From assembly GCF_002575655.3 (NCBI RefSeq), contig NC_053040.3, forward strand, positions 460,336,780-460,400,779: 64,000 nucleotides of DNA, given 5' to 3'. Positions 42,301-54,669 of this stretch are shown here, one piece after another (position 1 is the stretch's first letter; every line of letters starts with the position of its first letter). The notes beneath the pieces were generated by a model, which saw nothing but the letters and a program-made list of their open reading frames with translations, was not told the DNA's origin and did no database searches. This stretch comes from Aegilops tauschii subsp. strangulata. Lineage: Eukaryota > Streptophyta > Magnoliopsida > Poales > Poaceae. Both the position numbers and the translations under genes were made by a program.

Positions 42301-43112
42301 CTTGTGATGGGCTAAGTTGGGACACCCCTGCAGGGTATAAACTTTCGAGAGCCGTGCCCGCGGTTATGTGGCAGATGGGAATTTGTTAATATCCGGTTGT
42401 AGAGAACTTGACACTTGACTTAATTAAAATACATCAACCGCGTGTGTAACCGTGATGGTCTCTTTTCGGCGGAGTCCGGGAAGTGAACACGGTTCTTGTG
42501 TTATGGTTGTGCGTAAGTAGTTTCAGGATCACTTCTTGATCACTTCTAGCTTCACGACCGTTGCGTTGCTTCTCTTCTCGCTCTTATTTGCGTATGTTAG
42601 CCACTATTTTTATTTGCTTAGTGCTTGCTGCAGCTCCACCTCATTACCCCTTTCCTACCCATAAGCTTAAATAGTCTTGATCTCGCGGGTGTGAGATTGC
42701 TGAGTCCTTGTGACTCACAGATACTATCACAACAGTTGCAGGTGCCGATGATACCAGTGCAGATGACGCAACCGAGCTCAAGTGGGAGCTCGATGAAGAG
42801 CTTGGTCGTTACTATGTTTCGTTTTCCTGATGATTAGTAGTGGAGCCCAGTTGGGACGATCGGCGATCTAGCATTTGGGGTTGTCTTCTTTTATTTTGGT
42901 TCCGTAGTCGGACCTTGTGTGTACTCTGAATGATGTATGTTTAATTTATGTATTGTGTGAAGTGGCGATTGTAAGCCGACTCTTTATCCCATTCTTGTTC
43001 ATTACATGGGATTGTGTGAAGATGACCCTTTTTGCGACAAAACCACCATGCGGTTATGCCTCCAAGTCGTGCCTCGACACGTGGGAGATATAGCCGCATC
43101 GTGGGTGTTACA
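39357..43112 (+). mobile_element. 5' LTR of the LARD (3756 bp)
   Basis: Begins TGTGATGCCCCGAGACC and ends CGTGGGTGTTACA. Compared with the 3' LTR it lacks 83 bp near 39693 (corresponding to 46985-47067), a deletion between two TATTT copies that removes a TATTTAAA box. It has about 41 bp extra near 41610-41655. It carries an 11-base C run at 42024-42034. The GC-rich ORF-like stretch at 39700-40620 is interrupted differently in the two LTRs, so I do not call it coding. Confidence 0.92.
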
Positions 43113-46100
43113 AGTTGGTAATCAGAGCCATCCCCGACTTAGGATCCCCCTGCTTGATCGAATCGCCGACGTTGTTGAATCTAGAATAAAACTGTTTTGA
43201 GTCTTAGAATTATATATATCGGAGAGTAGGATTCTTTTTACTCCTCAGTCCCTTCGTCGCTCTGGTGGGGTCTCGTGACGTAGATGTTTTGACTTTCCTC
43301 TCCTCAAATTTCACTAAATTTTTTAGGATCACGCAGGTATCTTGGGATCGTTCCGATATTCTTGTGACGAGAACATTGTTCTTGGTGCCTCTTGACATTT
43401 AGGCGTTGTGGCAGTGTCCCGGGGAGTTGAGCTCCGAGGTGTTGTCGTCACAATTTTATCGTTGCAGTTCTGGAATACCTGAGTTTCGCCGACATCAAAA
43501 TCTCATTTATGCAGTTGTTGGTGAGATTACCTCGACGCCACCCAGTACTGGGGCGGGAGTTCAGGAGTATTGCCATAACTCGTATAACGGATGCTTTTCG
43601 AAGGTTAAGGTAAATGATTTCCGAAGGTTTCTTGGTTATGTGTTGAAGGATGGATACAACTGGATCTAGGTATTGTTAGTTTGGGTGAGATATATTGCGT
43701 CCCCTGTATCCCCAACACCTGATTGCATAACCAGAAAGTTTCGGGAGTTTATAAGTGGGAATTCAAGTATCTCGTAGGATATCTTTCCAACACACACATG
43801 ATACGATATGGGATCTATCATATGTTTGTTTCCGGCTTATTCTGCAAGCGAAATCCTTTGTTTTTGTTTTGTTTTGTGGTATTCGAGTTGCTTCAATGCC
43901 AAATGTTGATTCCATACCTTATTCTAAGCAGTGTTCTCATATTTTTATGTGGATGCTAATCCTTCTTGATCATCAAGGTTGTCTTTTCAATCCTTTCCAA
44001 CCGGTGTGCTTCTATTCAAGTAAATCCGATCATTCCAACATTCGCAAGATCAATTCTAAGCTTTTTCTCAACGGTGTTCGTTTCATCCGACCCAAGTTGC
44101 CTTTGTTTTCCCACCCTCCCACCCTTTTCTTCAAGGACTCAGATTTCTTAATCAAGTATCCTTTTTATTGATGCGAAGTCTCTTCATTCTTTTCTTTCAA
44201 TGTTCTTATCCGATGATTCCCCATGAAGATACTAACGGAGCTTCAAGTTTATTATTCTTCGTTCTTTTTCTTCTCCGGTGGATTCAATTCAAGCTTTGCC
44301 GATCATATCCTTTCCTCGTTTCAAATGTTTTCTCATGCCGGTGCATCTCTTAATCATCCACCTCTTGCTATTCATGTTTATCTGGAGTGCTGAAGGTATC
44401 CCAGAGGATTCATGTTTCTATTCTTAATCCTTTCTAGCTATTTTGAGGTCTTACCTTATTCAAGCCATTTAATTGAACCGGCGCAATCTCTCTTTTAAAT
44501 CGTTCAATGGTGTATCTTTTGAGTGGGCCCTAACCCACAGGTTTTTTTCCAGGATCTTACATGTCTCTTCTAATTTTCCCGGAGCTATTCCCAAATTCTT
44601 TTCGAAGTTTGACGTAAGAATGATTTACCATCAGTCAAATGTCTTTCTCCAATATCTTTCAAATTCTTTTCATCGTTGGTTCAACCTTTATATTTTTCAT
44701 CCCGGAGTATCTCAACAATTGTCAGGGTGGTTCTCATCATCATTCTCAACATGTGAAGACCAAAGAAGAATTGCTCTTGAATCTTGGTCCGTTCTCTTGA
44801 AGATTCATGGTTCTAGCTTCATGCCATCCTCTCATAATTGTTTTGATTGTGAGAATTCTTTTCACCCATCCAGAGCAATTTAGGAGTCTTTTCAGTTTGA
44901 TTATCCGAAGGCCATCATCTCAGAATAATTATTCATTCAAGCGTTCAGCTCTCGTTCTCCAAATCATACCGGTGCATCATTCAAGTATTATCTAATCAGC
45001 TCGGGATCTCTGCGTTCACTTGTATCTAAATTCTCTCAAGTATCTTCGTTCATTTTCTAATTCTTCCCAGTGTTTCTTTATCTTTTCTTCTTTCATTTCC
45101 AATTCTTACGGTGGTTCGTTTAAGAGTTCTCTTTCTTGGTTATCATATCAATTCATTCAAATCCTACCCGAGGATCGTTGAAGATTTTTCTCAAGTTTGC
45201 GCTATATCTCTCTTAATCCTTTCTACGAGAATAAGTAGTATGCCAAATCCGTTGCTTGTCATCAATTTAAATTGGTGAAGGATACGCATAACGTAATTCT
45301 TATTATTGTTTCATCCAAGTGATCTAGTTTCTTCTTTCCGGAGTTTGTTCATCATATCACATTCTCGGTTCGAGATGCTTCATCTTTTCTTTTCCGGAGT
45401 TCAAAGTTTTCTCATTATATCGTCCTGAAGCTCCATCTAAATCATTGCAAGGCTTCACCTTGTGTTGTCAACTTCTTTTTTTTCTATCATCCTTTTTGTT
45501 TACCGGAGTTCTTCATGGAGGCTCTACATGGTGGTTCGTCAAGGATTCCTTTCATTCTTCAATTATTTTTTCAAGATTTCTCTCGAAGTTATGATCCGCC
45601 AAGCTATACTCAAAATTAAATAGGGTTCTTAACACATGTTTTGTTTTGAGGAGTTCAAGCATTCTTCATCTTGGATTCCGAAGTGCAATTCTTTCTACCT
45701 TATTTTGAGATGGTGATATGTCATTCTTGACAAAAAAATTCATGTTTCATGATTCACAAGTTATCAAGAATGAGATATTTAAACCCATCATATTTTCTTC
45801 GTTCATGGTATCTTTTCAACCCAACAATTTCTTCGTTGATGTTATCTTGGTATAGATCTCACTTAAAGCCTTCTCGAAGGAATGTTGCTAATTGTGGTGT
45901 CTATCAATGATCCAAGTTTTCTCCTATCCTCTCGGCGAGAGAAATTTTCATCTCTTCGTTGATCTCAAGCAAGCAATTGTTTTCGTTAGTGGCAGAATTT
46001 CACCTCAAATTTTGAGATGTCTCCATAAGCCCACGAAGATCATATCCTTTCTTTGTTGATTTATCAACAACTCCATTCTATCCTTCTTTTAAGGATGCTC

Positions 46101-46640
46101 TCTCAAATTCACTTGTAGAACATGTTGTTTTCTTCTCTGTTCTTTTCATTGCATTCTTTCATTTCTACCGGAGGCATTGTGATATTGCTCTCTTCGAACC
46201 ATCTTCTTGTTTTGTCAAGATCATCTTCTTTCCTTGCTTATCCATTTAACCGGACTGTTGTGTCATCTCTTCAATTTCTTTTCATCTTATCAAGTTTTCC
46301 TTCTCTTTTCTACCGGAGTGCTGTCCAAATTCTATCATTCTTGTTCCTTGGCTATCACAATATACCGGTGGTTGCATATTCTCTTTGGTTCATTCAGCTC
46401 TTGTTTCATGCCTTTCAACCTACAAGGTTCTTGTAATGTTCCTTGTTCCTCTTTGATAACGGAGTGTTTGCAATCTCGTCATCTCCAAGGTATTCTTTCT
46501 TTCAATTTGTTCAACCTCTCAAGGTTCTTTGGTTTCACTCGTTTGTCAAAGAAGTAACTTTGTTTTACCTCTTCCTCTTCCGTTTCTCTCCGATGCCATC
46601 CTAGATCTCGGGACGAGATCTCTTGTAAGTGGAGGAGTGT
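43113..46640 (+). other. LARD internal domain, noncoding, T/C-rich with recurring CCGGAG phrases
   Basis: 3528 bp without a retroelement protein. The sense strand is pyrimidine-rich, and short phrases such as TTTTCCGGAGTTC, TACCGGAGTTC, ACCGGTGGTT and CCGGTGCATC recur every several tens of bases between about 44200 and 46500. This resembles a decayed tandem array. The tract before the 3' LTR is AAGTGGAGGAGTGT, a plausible polypurine tract. The longest frames (about 140 residues) have no features of real proteins. Confidence 0.75.
43115..43130 (+). other. LARD primer-binding site, tRNA-iMet-like with one extra base
   Basis: TTGGTAATCAGAGCCA, three bases after the LTR. The usual tRNA-iMet complement is TGGTATCAGAGC; here an additional A follows GGTA. 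The Angela element G in this window has the standard form. Confidence 0.7.
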
Positions 46641-49600
46641 TGTGACGCCCCGAGACCGACGCTTCAGACGCCTTCCATGTTTTCGTTGTCGCCGTGTGTT
46701 TTATTTGTTTGATGCATTCATCATGTCATCATCCGCATTGCATCGGCACTCGTTGCCGTCATTGTTTTTAAAACTTGCATCCGTTCGTAGTTGTCGCGTC
46801 TCTCCGTTGTTATCGTTGCCCATTCTCAGTCCAACCACTCACTTGACCTCGTTCGCCTAACCCCTCTTTGCACAGCGCATCGACCCCTTGACCGTGTCCG
46901 AAACTTCCCCGAACTCGATCCGGGCGGTGGTGACCATTGGATTCGGATCATCTCCAAACATCCCTCTAATATCTTTGGTTTATTATTTGATCTCCCTTAA
47001 CCTTTTTATCTCAACCGCCCGATGTAAATCGAAGGGTCCGATTACCACTAACCAAAACCCTCTTGCTATTTAAACCGTCCAACCCTAGCCCTAGCCTGTC
47101 CAATCTCCACCAAATCCCCACGCCGCCGCCACTCCCTCCCTTGGTTTCAGCGCCGAGCCAACCACCATCCATCTTCGATCCTCCTCCCTTAAACCCGCGG
47201 CCTCCGACCTCCTCCCGTGTTTTTCGGCCACGAGCAGGAGCCCCTGCCTCGCACCTCCTGCGGGCCTCCTCACCTGCAAGCAGTCGGAGCAGCAGCTCCC
47301 CGTCGCTGGAGGAACCTCGCCTCTGCCTTTTCTTCCTTCCCCGTTCCATTTCTTCTCCCCCAAACCTCACCTTGTTCTCCTCTCTCTCTCTTTGAACAGG
47401 GCAACGGCGCCGCCGCCATCCCCGCGCGCTCGCGATGCGCCCGCCCGAGACCCCTGAGCAGGAGCGCTCGACCTCGTCTCCTCGCGCTGCCAAGCCGCCC
47501 GAGCACCTCCTCCTCCTCCTGTGTGCCTCGTCTGCCCCGCCGCAGGCCGACCGAACCAACGGGAACCGCCTCGACGCCGTCCAAGCTCCTCCATCGGCCA
47601 CCTCTACGAGCAGAGCCGCCGCACCAGCAGGCCTGTGCCTCGTGCCTTCTCCTCTCCTTCTATCTCTTTTCCTCCCTCTCTGTATCTTCTCTGAATTTTC
47701 CCCGCCGTGGCCGCCTCTCCGCAGGTCGCCGATGCTCTCACAGGATCAAGCCACTGGAGCTCCTGCACCAGCCCTGCCGTCGCCGCTCCTCGCCCCAAGT
47801 CCCTCGCCTCGCCGCCCCTTCGCCCGCTCGTCGGAGCTCTGCTCCAGGCGCCGCCCGCAGCTCGCTGCATCGATCAGGAGAACGAGCACACGAGCAGCGC
47901 TCGCGTTGACCGCGCCCTTGCCCAGCGGCCTCGCTCGGCCTGCCTCCACCAACTGGGCCTCAGCCCATGGTGAGCCACCGTTGCGGCCCCCTTCCACTGT
48001 TGGCCCAAGTGTAGATTCGGCCCGTAGATTTTTTTTTCAGTTCTGCGAATTTAGCATTCTCCCAGGGTTTACAGAATTGCAGAAAAACCCTCTTTGTTCA
48101 TGCATTTAATAACTTCACAACCATGCATCGGATTAAAAGGATTTAAACTTGTAAAATGCCTAGAATTTGATCTAGTTTCATAATATGCCACTTTCATCCA
48201 TGTTTAAAATGTTTAAATGTGTTGTTTGATTTAATTTGCTTAAATTCCATGTTAAAATGATTTAATTCATAACTAATTAACCGTAACTCGGATTTAAGTA
48301 AACTATATATGTAACTTGCTTGAAAAAAAGCCTAGTTTAACATGGTGCACTTTATTTTGCTGTTTAACAAAATTAAAATTGTGTTTAGGGCAGAACAGTA
48401 CCAATTCCAAAATATGCATATGAGGATTTTCCGGAATTGTTATTTGTTGTTCCGACCTCATTTAAACTTGCCTAAATAGTTAGTTTACTTATGCTTCACC
48501 TCTTGCCATGTTAATCAAAATTTAATATTGTTGGGTACATAAACGAGAGAGAACTAAATATTTGATGTGGTGTTTCGTTAATATGCAACTCGTTGCATAT
48601 TGAGCTCCGCTTAATTTCTAGTATTGTTTGTGCACTTTGTCATCTCATGCCTCATTAAACCGGACATGCATCATACTTGATTGTGCATCATGCCATGTTT
48701 ATGTGATGGTTGTTTACCATGTTGTTTGCTTCTTTCCGGTGTTGCTCCTTCGGGTTAGTTTCGATAACGTCGCGTTTGTGAGGATTTGTTCGACTTCGTC
48801 CGTTTGTCTTCTTCATGGACTCGTTCTTCTTCCTTGCGGGATCTCAGGCAAGATGACCATACCCTCGAAATCACTTCTATCTTTGCTTGCTAGTTGTTCG
48901 CTCTACTGCTATGCCGTGCTACCTACCACTTGCTATATCATGCCTCCCATATTGCCATGTCAAGCCTCTAACCCACCCAGCCCCTCTTATAGCGTTGCTA
49001 GTTGCAGGTGAAGATGAAGTTTGTTCCATGTTGGAACATGTTTATGTTGGGATATCACAATATCTCTTATATTTTTAAATGCATCTATATACTTGGTAAA
49101 GGGTGGAAGGCTCGGCCTTATGCCTGGTGTTTTGTTCCACTCTTGCCGCCCTAGTTTCCGTCATACCGGTGTTATGTTCCTTGATTTTGCGTTCCTTACG
49201 CGGTTGGGTGATTTATGGGACCCCCTTGACAGTTCGCCTTGAATAAAACTCTTCCAGCAAGGCCCAACATTGGTTCTACATTTTCCTAACAACCTAAGCC
49301 TTTTTCCCTTGGGTTTCTGGAGCCCGAGGGTCACCTTTATTTTAGCCCCCCCCCCCCCCCCCGGGCCAGTGCTCCTCTGAGTGCTGGTCCAAACCGAGCG
49401 ATGTCCGGCGCCCCCTGGGCAACCAGGGTCTATGCCAACCCGACGTCTGGCTCATCCGGTGTGCCCTGAGAACGAGATACGTGCGACTCCTATCGGGATT
49501 TGTCGGCACATCGGGCGGCTTTGCTGGTCTTATTTTACCATTGTCTAAATGTCTTGTAAACCGGGATTCCGAGACTGATCGGGTCTTCCCAGGAGAAGGA

Positions 49601-50430
49601 ATATCCTTCGTTGACCGTGAGAGCTTGTGATGCGCTAAGTTGGGACACCCTGCAGGGTATAAACTTTCGAGAGCCGTGCCCGCGGTTATGTGGCAGATGG
49701 GAATTTGTTAATATCCGGTTGTAGAGAACTTGACACTTGACTTAATTAAAATACATCAACCGCGTGTGTAACCGTGATGGTCTCTTTTCGGCAGAGTCCG
49801 GGAAGTGAACACGGTTCTTGTGTTATGGTTGTGCGTAAGTAGTTTCAGGATCACTTCTTGATCACTTCTAGCTTCACGACCGTTGCGTTGCTTCTCTTCT
49901 CGCTCTTATTTGCGTATGTTAGCCACTATATTTGCTTAGTGCTTGCTGCAGCTCCACCTCATTACCCCTTTCCTACCCATAAGCTTAAATAATCTTGATC
50001 TCGCGGGTGTGAGATTGCTGAGTCCTTGTGACTCACAGATACTATCACAACAGTTGCAGGTGCCGATGATACCAGTGCAGATGACGCAACCGAGCTCAAG
50101 TGGGAGCTCGATGAAGAGCTTGGTCGTTACTATGTTTCGTTTTCCTGATGATTAGTAGTGGAGCCCAGTTGGGACGATCGGGGATCTAGCATTTGGGGTT
50201 GTCTTCTTTTATTTTGGTTCCGTAGTCGGACCTTGTGTGTACTCTGAAAGATGTATGTTTAATTTATGTATTGTGTGAAGTGGCGATTGTAAGCCAACTC
50301 TTTATCCCATTTTTGTTCATTACATGGGATTGTGTGAAGATGACCCTTCTTGCGACAAAACCACCATGCGGTTATGCCTCCAAGTCGTGCCTCGACACGT
50401 GGGAGATATAGCCGCATCGTGGGTGTTACA
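46641..50430 (+). mobile_element. 3' LTR of the LARD (3790 bp)
   Basis: Begins TGTGACGCCCCGAGACC and ends GGGTGTTACA. Keeps the segment around GCTATTTAAACC (47066-47077) that is deleted from the 5' LTR and may include the promoter. It lacks about 41 bp near 48978. The C run is 17 bases here (49346-49362). Confidence 0.92.
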
Positions 50431-50435
50431 TCTGC

Positions 50436-51020
50436 CATGTGTGAAATATGTGAGACACTCTAACAAATAAGACGCGTCAGTCAGCCCGGTGGGTCCGCTG
50501 GACTATTGAGACATCCAGATGAAAAATCAGACATTCCAGTATCGTAAATACACACACCTAGAAAACAAGGCGTGTCAGGAATATAAAACGACTAACTATA
50601 TGATGTAACGTCAAAATAGGAATCGCGCCATTTACTCCGGCGAGTCACATGGTGTTACGCTAGCAGTGGGACCGGCGACCGTGGACCATACTCACATGTA
50701 ATTTATACACATCGAGATGGCGTGAATGAAGGGGTTAGGCGACGAAATAAGTTTTTCGATGGGTCAATGGATAAACTAAGATTCTTCAGAGGTCAATTAG
50801 TAAAAAGAGTAGCATGATGCGGTGTTGTAAGGTCGTGCATGATGCGATGTGAGCCTTGGTCGGACGGAACCGGCTCCCCTACCGTGCCCGCCGTGCCTTC
50901 TTAGCTCCTAGCGTACGCATTGATATGGGCGAGAAAGGCCGGACTCCTCGGTGAAAGTCTATCTAAATAGCCCAGCTGTTCAGTGATGCATCACGCGCCT
51001 GCATATGTCAACTAATTAAC
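50436..51020. other. Low-copy DNA between LARD and element H
   Basis: About 585 bp with no recognised repeat, gene or RNA. Ends in TAATTAAC, part of which (ATTAAC) recurs at the other side of element H. Confidence 0.4.
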
Positions 51021-51230
51021 ACTCGGGGATCCTATATGGCGCGTAGGGCGCCCCCTACCACCGTGGCGCAAACCCCCCAACTAACCCGCGCTTCTTCTGG
51101 GCCGGCCCATCTGGGGCGCGAGGTCCCCTTTTTTTTCTCCTTTCCTTTTCTTTTATGTTTTCCCTTTTTCTTTCCTCTTTACTTTTTCATTTTTTTTTGC
51201 AAATTTTCTTTTCAAATTCACGAACACATT

Positions 51231-51699
51231 TTGGTTCGTCGGATTCAAAAAATGTTCATCATTTTAAGAAAATGTTCAACAATTCAAAAAAAGTTCATCG
51301 AATTAAAAAAAATTGTTTGTCGGTTATAAAAAATGTTCACCAAAATTCAAAAGTTGTTCACTGACCTACAAAAATGTCTAAATTCAAATTGTTCATCATT
51401 TCCAAAAAATGTTCATCAAATTCAACTTTTTTTATCAGATTTAAAAAATGTTCACCAAATTTAAAAAGTGTTCACTCGTTTTAAAAATGTTCATTAAAAT
51501 TCAAATTTTGTTCATCGTTTTCAAAAATGTTCATCGAATTCAACTTTTTTGTTCGTCGTGTTTAAAAAATGTTCACCAAAATTGAAAAATTGTTCAGCGA
51601 CCTAAAAAAATGTTACTCAAATTCAAGTTTTGTTCATCATTTTCAGAAAATGTTCATCGAATTCAACTTTTTTGTTCATCAGGTATAAAATATGTTCAC
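51231..51699. repeat. TTCATC-type degenerate array, left part of H
   Basis: Repeated units of about 20 bp resembling TTCAAAAAATGTTCATC, interspersed with TTCACCAAAATTC variants. It continues at 60424-60960 on the other side of copia G. Not a CRISPR: there are no unique spacers and the units are degenerate. Confidence 0.8.
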
Positions 51700-51704
51700 C
51701 AAAA
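51700..51704. repeat. Target-site duplication of copia G, left copy
   Basis: CAAAA; the right copy is at 60419-60423. Confidence 0.92.
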
Positions 51705-53433
51705 TGAAGGAAATATGCCCTAGAGGCAATAATAAAGTTATTATTTATTTCCTTAATTCATGATAAATGTTTATTATTCATGCTAGAATTGTATTAACCG
51801 GAAAAATGATACATGTGTGAATACATAGACAAAACATCATGTCCCTAGTATGCCTCTACTAGACTAGCTCATTCATCACAGATGGTTATGTTTCCTAGCC
51901 ATAGACATGTGTTGTCATTTGATGAACGGGATCACATCATTAGTAGAATGATGTGATGGACAAGACCCATTCATTAGCTTAGCATTGTGATCGTTACAGT
52001 TTTATTGCTACTGCTTTCTTCATGACTTATACATGCTCCTCGGACTGAGATTGTGCAACTCCCGAATATCCGGAGGAACACTTTGTGTGCAATCAAATGT
52101 CACAACGTAAATGGGTGACTATAAAGATGCTCTACAGGTGTTTCCAAAGGTGTTTGTTGGGTTGGCATATATCGAGATTAGGATTTGTCACGCCGTGTTT
52201 CGGAGAGGTATCTCTGGGCCCTCTCGGTAATACTCATCACTATAAGCCTTGCAAGCAATGTGACTAATGAGTTAGTTGCGGGATGAAATATTACGGAACG
52301 AGTAAACAGACTTGCCGGTAACGAGATTGAACTAAGTATTGAGATACCGACGATAGAATCTCGAGCAAGTAACATACCGATGACAAAGGGAACAACGTAT
52401 GTTGTTATGCGGTTTGACCGATAAGGATCTTCATAGAATATGTGGGAGCCAATATGAGCATCCAGGTTCCGCTATTGGTTATTGACTGGAGACGAGTCTT
52501 GGTCATGTCTACATAGTTCTCGAACCCGTAGGGTCCGCACACTTAACGTTCGGTGACGATCGGTATTATGAGTTTATGTGTTTTGATGTACCGAATGTTG
52601 TTCAGAGTCCCTGATGTGATCACGGACATGACGAGGAGTCTCGAAATGGTCGAGACATAAAGATTGATATATTGGATGACTATGTTTGGACATCGAAATG
52701 GTTCCGGGTGAGTTCGGGCATATACTGGAGTACCGGGAGGTTACCGGAACCCCCCGGGAAGTATATGGGCCTTATTGGGCCATAGTGGGAGAGAGGATAG
52801 GGAAGCCTAGGAGGGGGCGCCCCCCAAGCCCAATCCGAATTGGGTGGGGGCCAGCACCCCCCCCCCTTTCCTTCCCCCTCTCTCCCCCTTCCTTCCTCTC
52901 CTAATCCAACTAGGAAAGGGGGGAATCCTACTCCCGGTGGGAGTAGGACTTCCCATGGGGAGCGCCATAGGAGGGCCGGCCCTCCCCCTCCTCCACTCCT
53001 TTATATACGGAGGAGGGGGCACCCCTTGGACACACAAGTTGACAGTTTCTTAGCCGTGTGCGGTGCCCCCCTCCACCATATTCCACCTCAGTCATATCGT
53101 TGTAGTGCTTAGGCGAAGCCCTGCGTCGGTAACTACATCAACACTGTCATCACGCCGTCGTGCTGACGGAACTCTCCAGCGACCTCAACTGGATCAAGAG
53201 TTCGTGGGACGTCGCCGAGCTGAACGTGTGGAGATCACGGAGGTGCCGTCCTTTCGTTACTTGGATCGGTTGAATCGAGAAGACGTTCGACTACATCAAC
53301 CGCGTTACTAAACGCTTCCGCTTACGGTCTACGAGGGTACGTGGACGACACTCTCCCCTCTCGTTGTTATGCATCACCTAGATAAATCTTACATGTGCGT
53401 AGGCTTTTTTTGAAATTGCTGCGTTCCCCAACA
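51705..53433 (+). mobile_element. 5' LTR of copia G (1729 bp)
   Basis: TGAAGG...CCCCAACA. TATA box TTATATAC at 53001-53008. C-rich stretch near 52857-52867 differs in length from the 3' LTR. Confidence 0.94.
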
Positions 53434-53434
53434 G

Positions 53435-53447
53435 TGGTATCAGAGCC
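53435..53447 (+). other. Primer-binding site of copia G, tRNA-iMet
   Basis: TGGTATCAGAGCC, one base after the LTR; standard initiator-Met tRNA complement used by this family. Confidence 0.92.
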
Positions 53448-54669
53448 AGGTCAATGCGTAGATGTTATATGCACGAGTAGAACACAAAGAGTTGTGGGCG
53501 ATAATAGTCATACTGCTTTCCAGCATGTCATACTTTGATTCGGAGGTATTGTTGGATGAAGCGGCCCAGACCGACATTACGCGTACGCTTACGTGAGACT
53601 AGTTCTACCGACGTGCTTCGCACACAGGTGGCTAGTGGGTGTATGTTTCTCCAGCTTTAGTTGAATCGAGTGTGGCTACGCCCGGTCCTTGTTGAAGGTT
53701 AAAACAGAACACTTGACGAAAAATCGTTGTGGTTTTGATGCGTAGGTAAGAACGGTTCTTGCTAGAAGCCCATAGCAGCCACGTAAAACTTGCAACAACA
53801 AAGTAGAGGATGTCTAACTTGTTTTTGCAGGGCATGTTGTGATGTGATATGGTCAAGACATGATGCTAAATTTTATTGTATGAGATGATCATGTTTTGTA
53901 ACAGAGTTATCGGCAACTGGCAGGAGCCATATGGTTGTCGCTTTATTGTATGCAATGCAATCGCCCTGTAATTGTTTTTACTTTATCACTAAGTGGTAGC
54001 GATAGTCGTAGAAGCAATAGTTGGCGAGACGACAATGATGCTACGATGGAGATCAAGGTGTCGCGCCGGTGGCGATGGTGATCATGACGGTGCTTTGGAG
54101 ATGGAGATCAAAGGCACAAGATGATGATGGCCATATCATATCACTTATATTGATTGCATGTGATGTTTATCCTTTATGCATCTTATCTTGCTTAGATCGA
54201 CGGTAGCATTATAAGATGATCCCTTACTAAATTTCAAGGTATAAGTGTTCTCCCTTAAGTATGCACCATTGCTACAGTTCGTCGTGCCGAGACACCACGT
54301 GATGATCGGGTGTGATAAGCTCTACGTTCACATACAACGGGTGCAAGCCAGTTTTGCACACGCGGAATACTCAGGTTAAACTTGATGAGCTTAGCATATG
54401 CAGATATGGCCTCGGAACACTGAGATCGAAATATCGAGCGTGAATCATATAGAAGATATGATCAACATAGTGATGTCCACCATTGAAAACTACTCCATCT
54501 CACGTGGTGATCGGACATGGTTTAGTTGATTTGGATCACGTGATCATTTAGATGACTAGAGGGATGTCTATCTAAGTGGGAGTTCTTAAGTAATATGATT
54601 AATTGAACTTTAATTTATCATGAACTTAGTACCTGATAGTACTTTGCATGTTTATGTTGTTGTAGATCA
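53448..54669 (+). other. Untranslated leader of copia G
   Basis: About 1.2 kb between primer site and gag, as expected for BARE/Angela elements, where the leader carries packaging and dimerisation signals. No supported ORF. Confidence 0.7.

Larger units (their letters stand above)
39357..50430 (+). mobile_element. LARD: complete non-autonomous LTR retrotransposon (Sukkula-like)
   Basis: Two direct LTRs of 3756 and 3790 bp enclose a 3528-bp internal region without gag or pol. The ends are TGTGA...TGTTACA, and the element is flanked by a perfect 5-bp duplication, TCTGC (39352-39356 and 50431-50435). LTR length, internal length and lack of coding fit the large retrotransposon derivatives of barley and relatives. 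It would depend on proteins of another element. The strand is set by the primer site after the left LTR and the purine-rich tract before the right LTR. Confidence 0.92.

Noticed and set aside
49346..49362. Long C runs (also 42024-42034 and 59727-59740) as biological signal
   Set aside because: Homopolymer length differs between LTR copies and may be slippage or a sequencing error.
39357..50430. Segmental duplication as explanation of the two 3.8-kb direct repeats
   Set aside because: TG...CA ends, primer site, purine tract and a perfect 5-bp target duplication show an LTR element.
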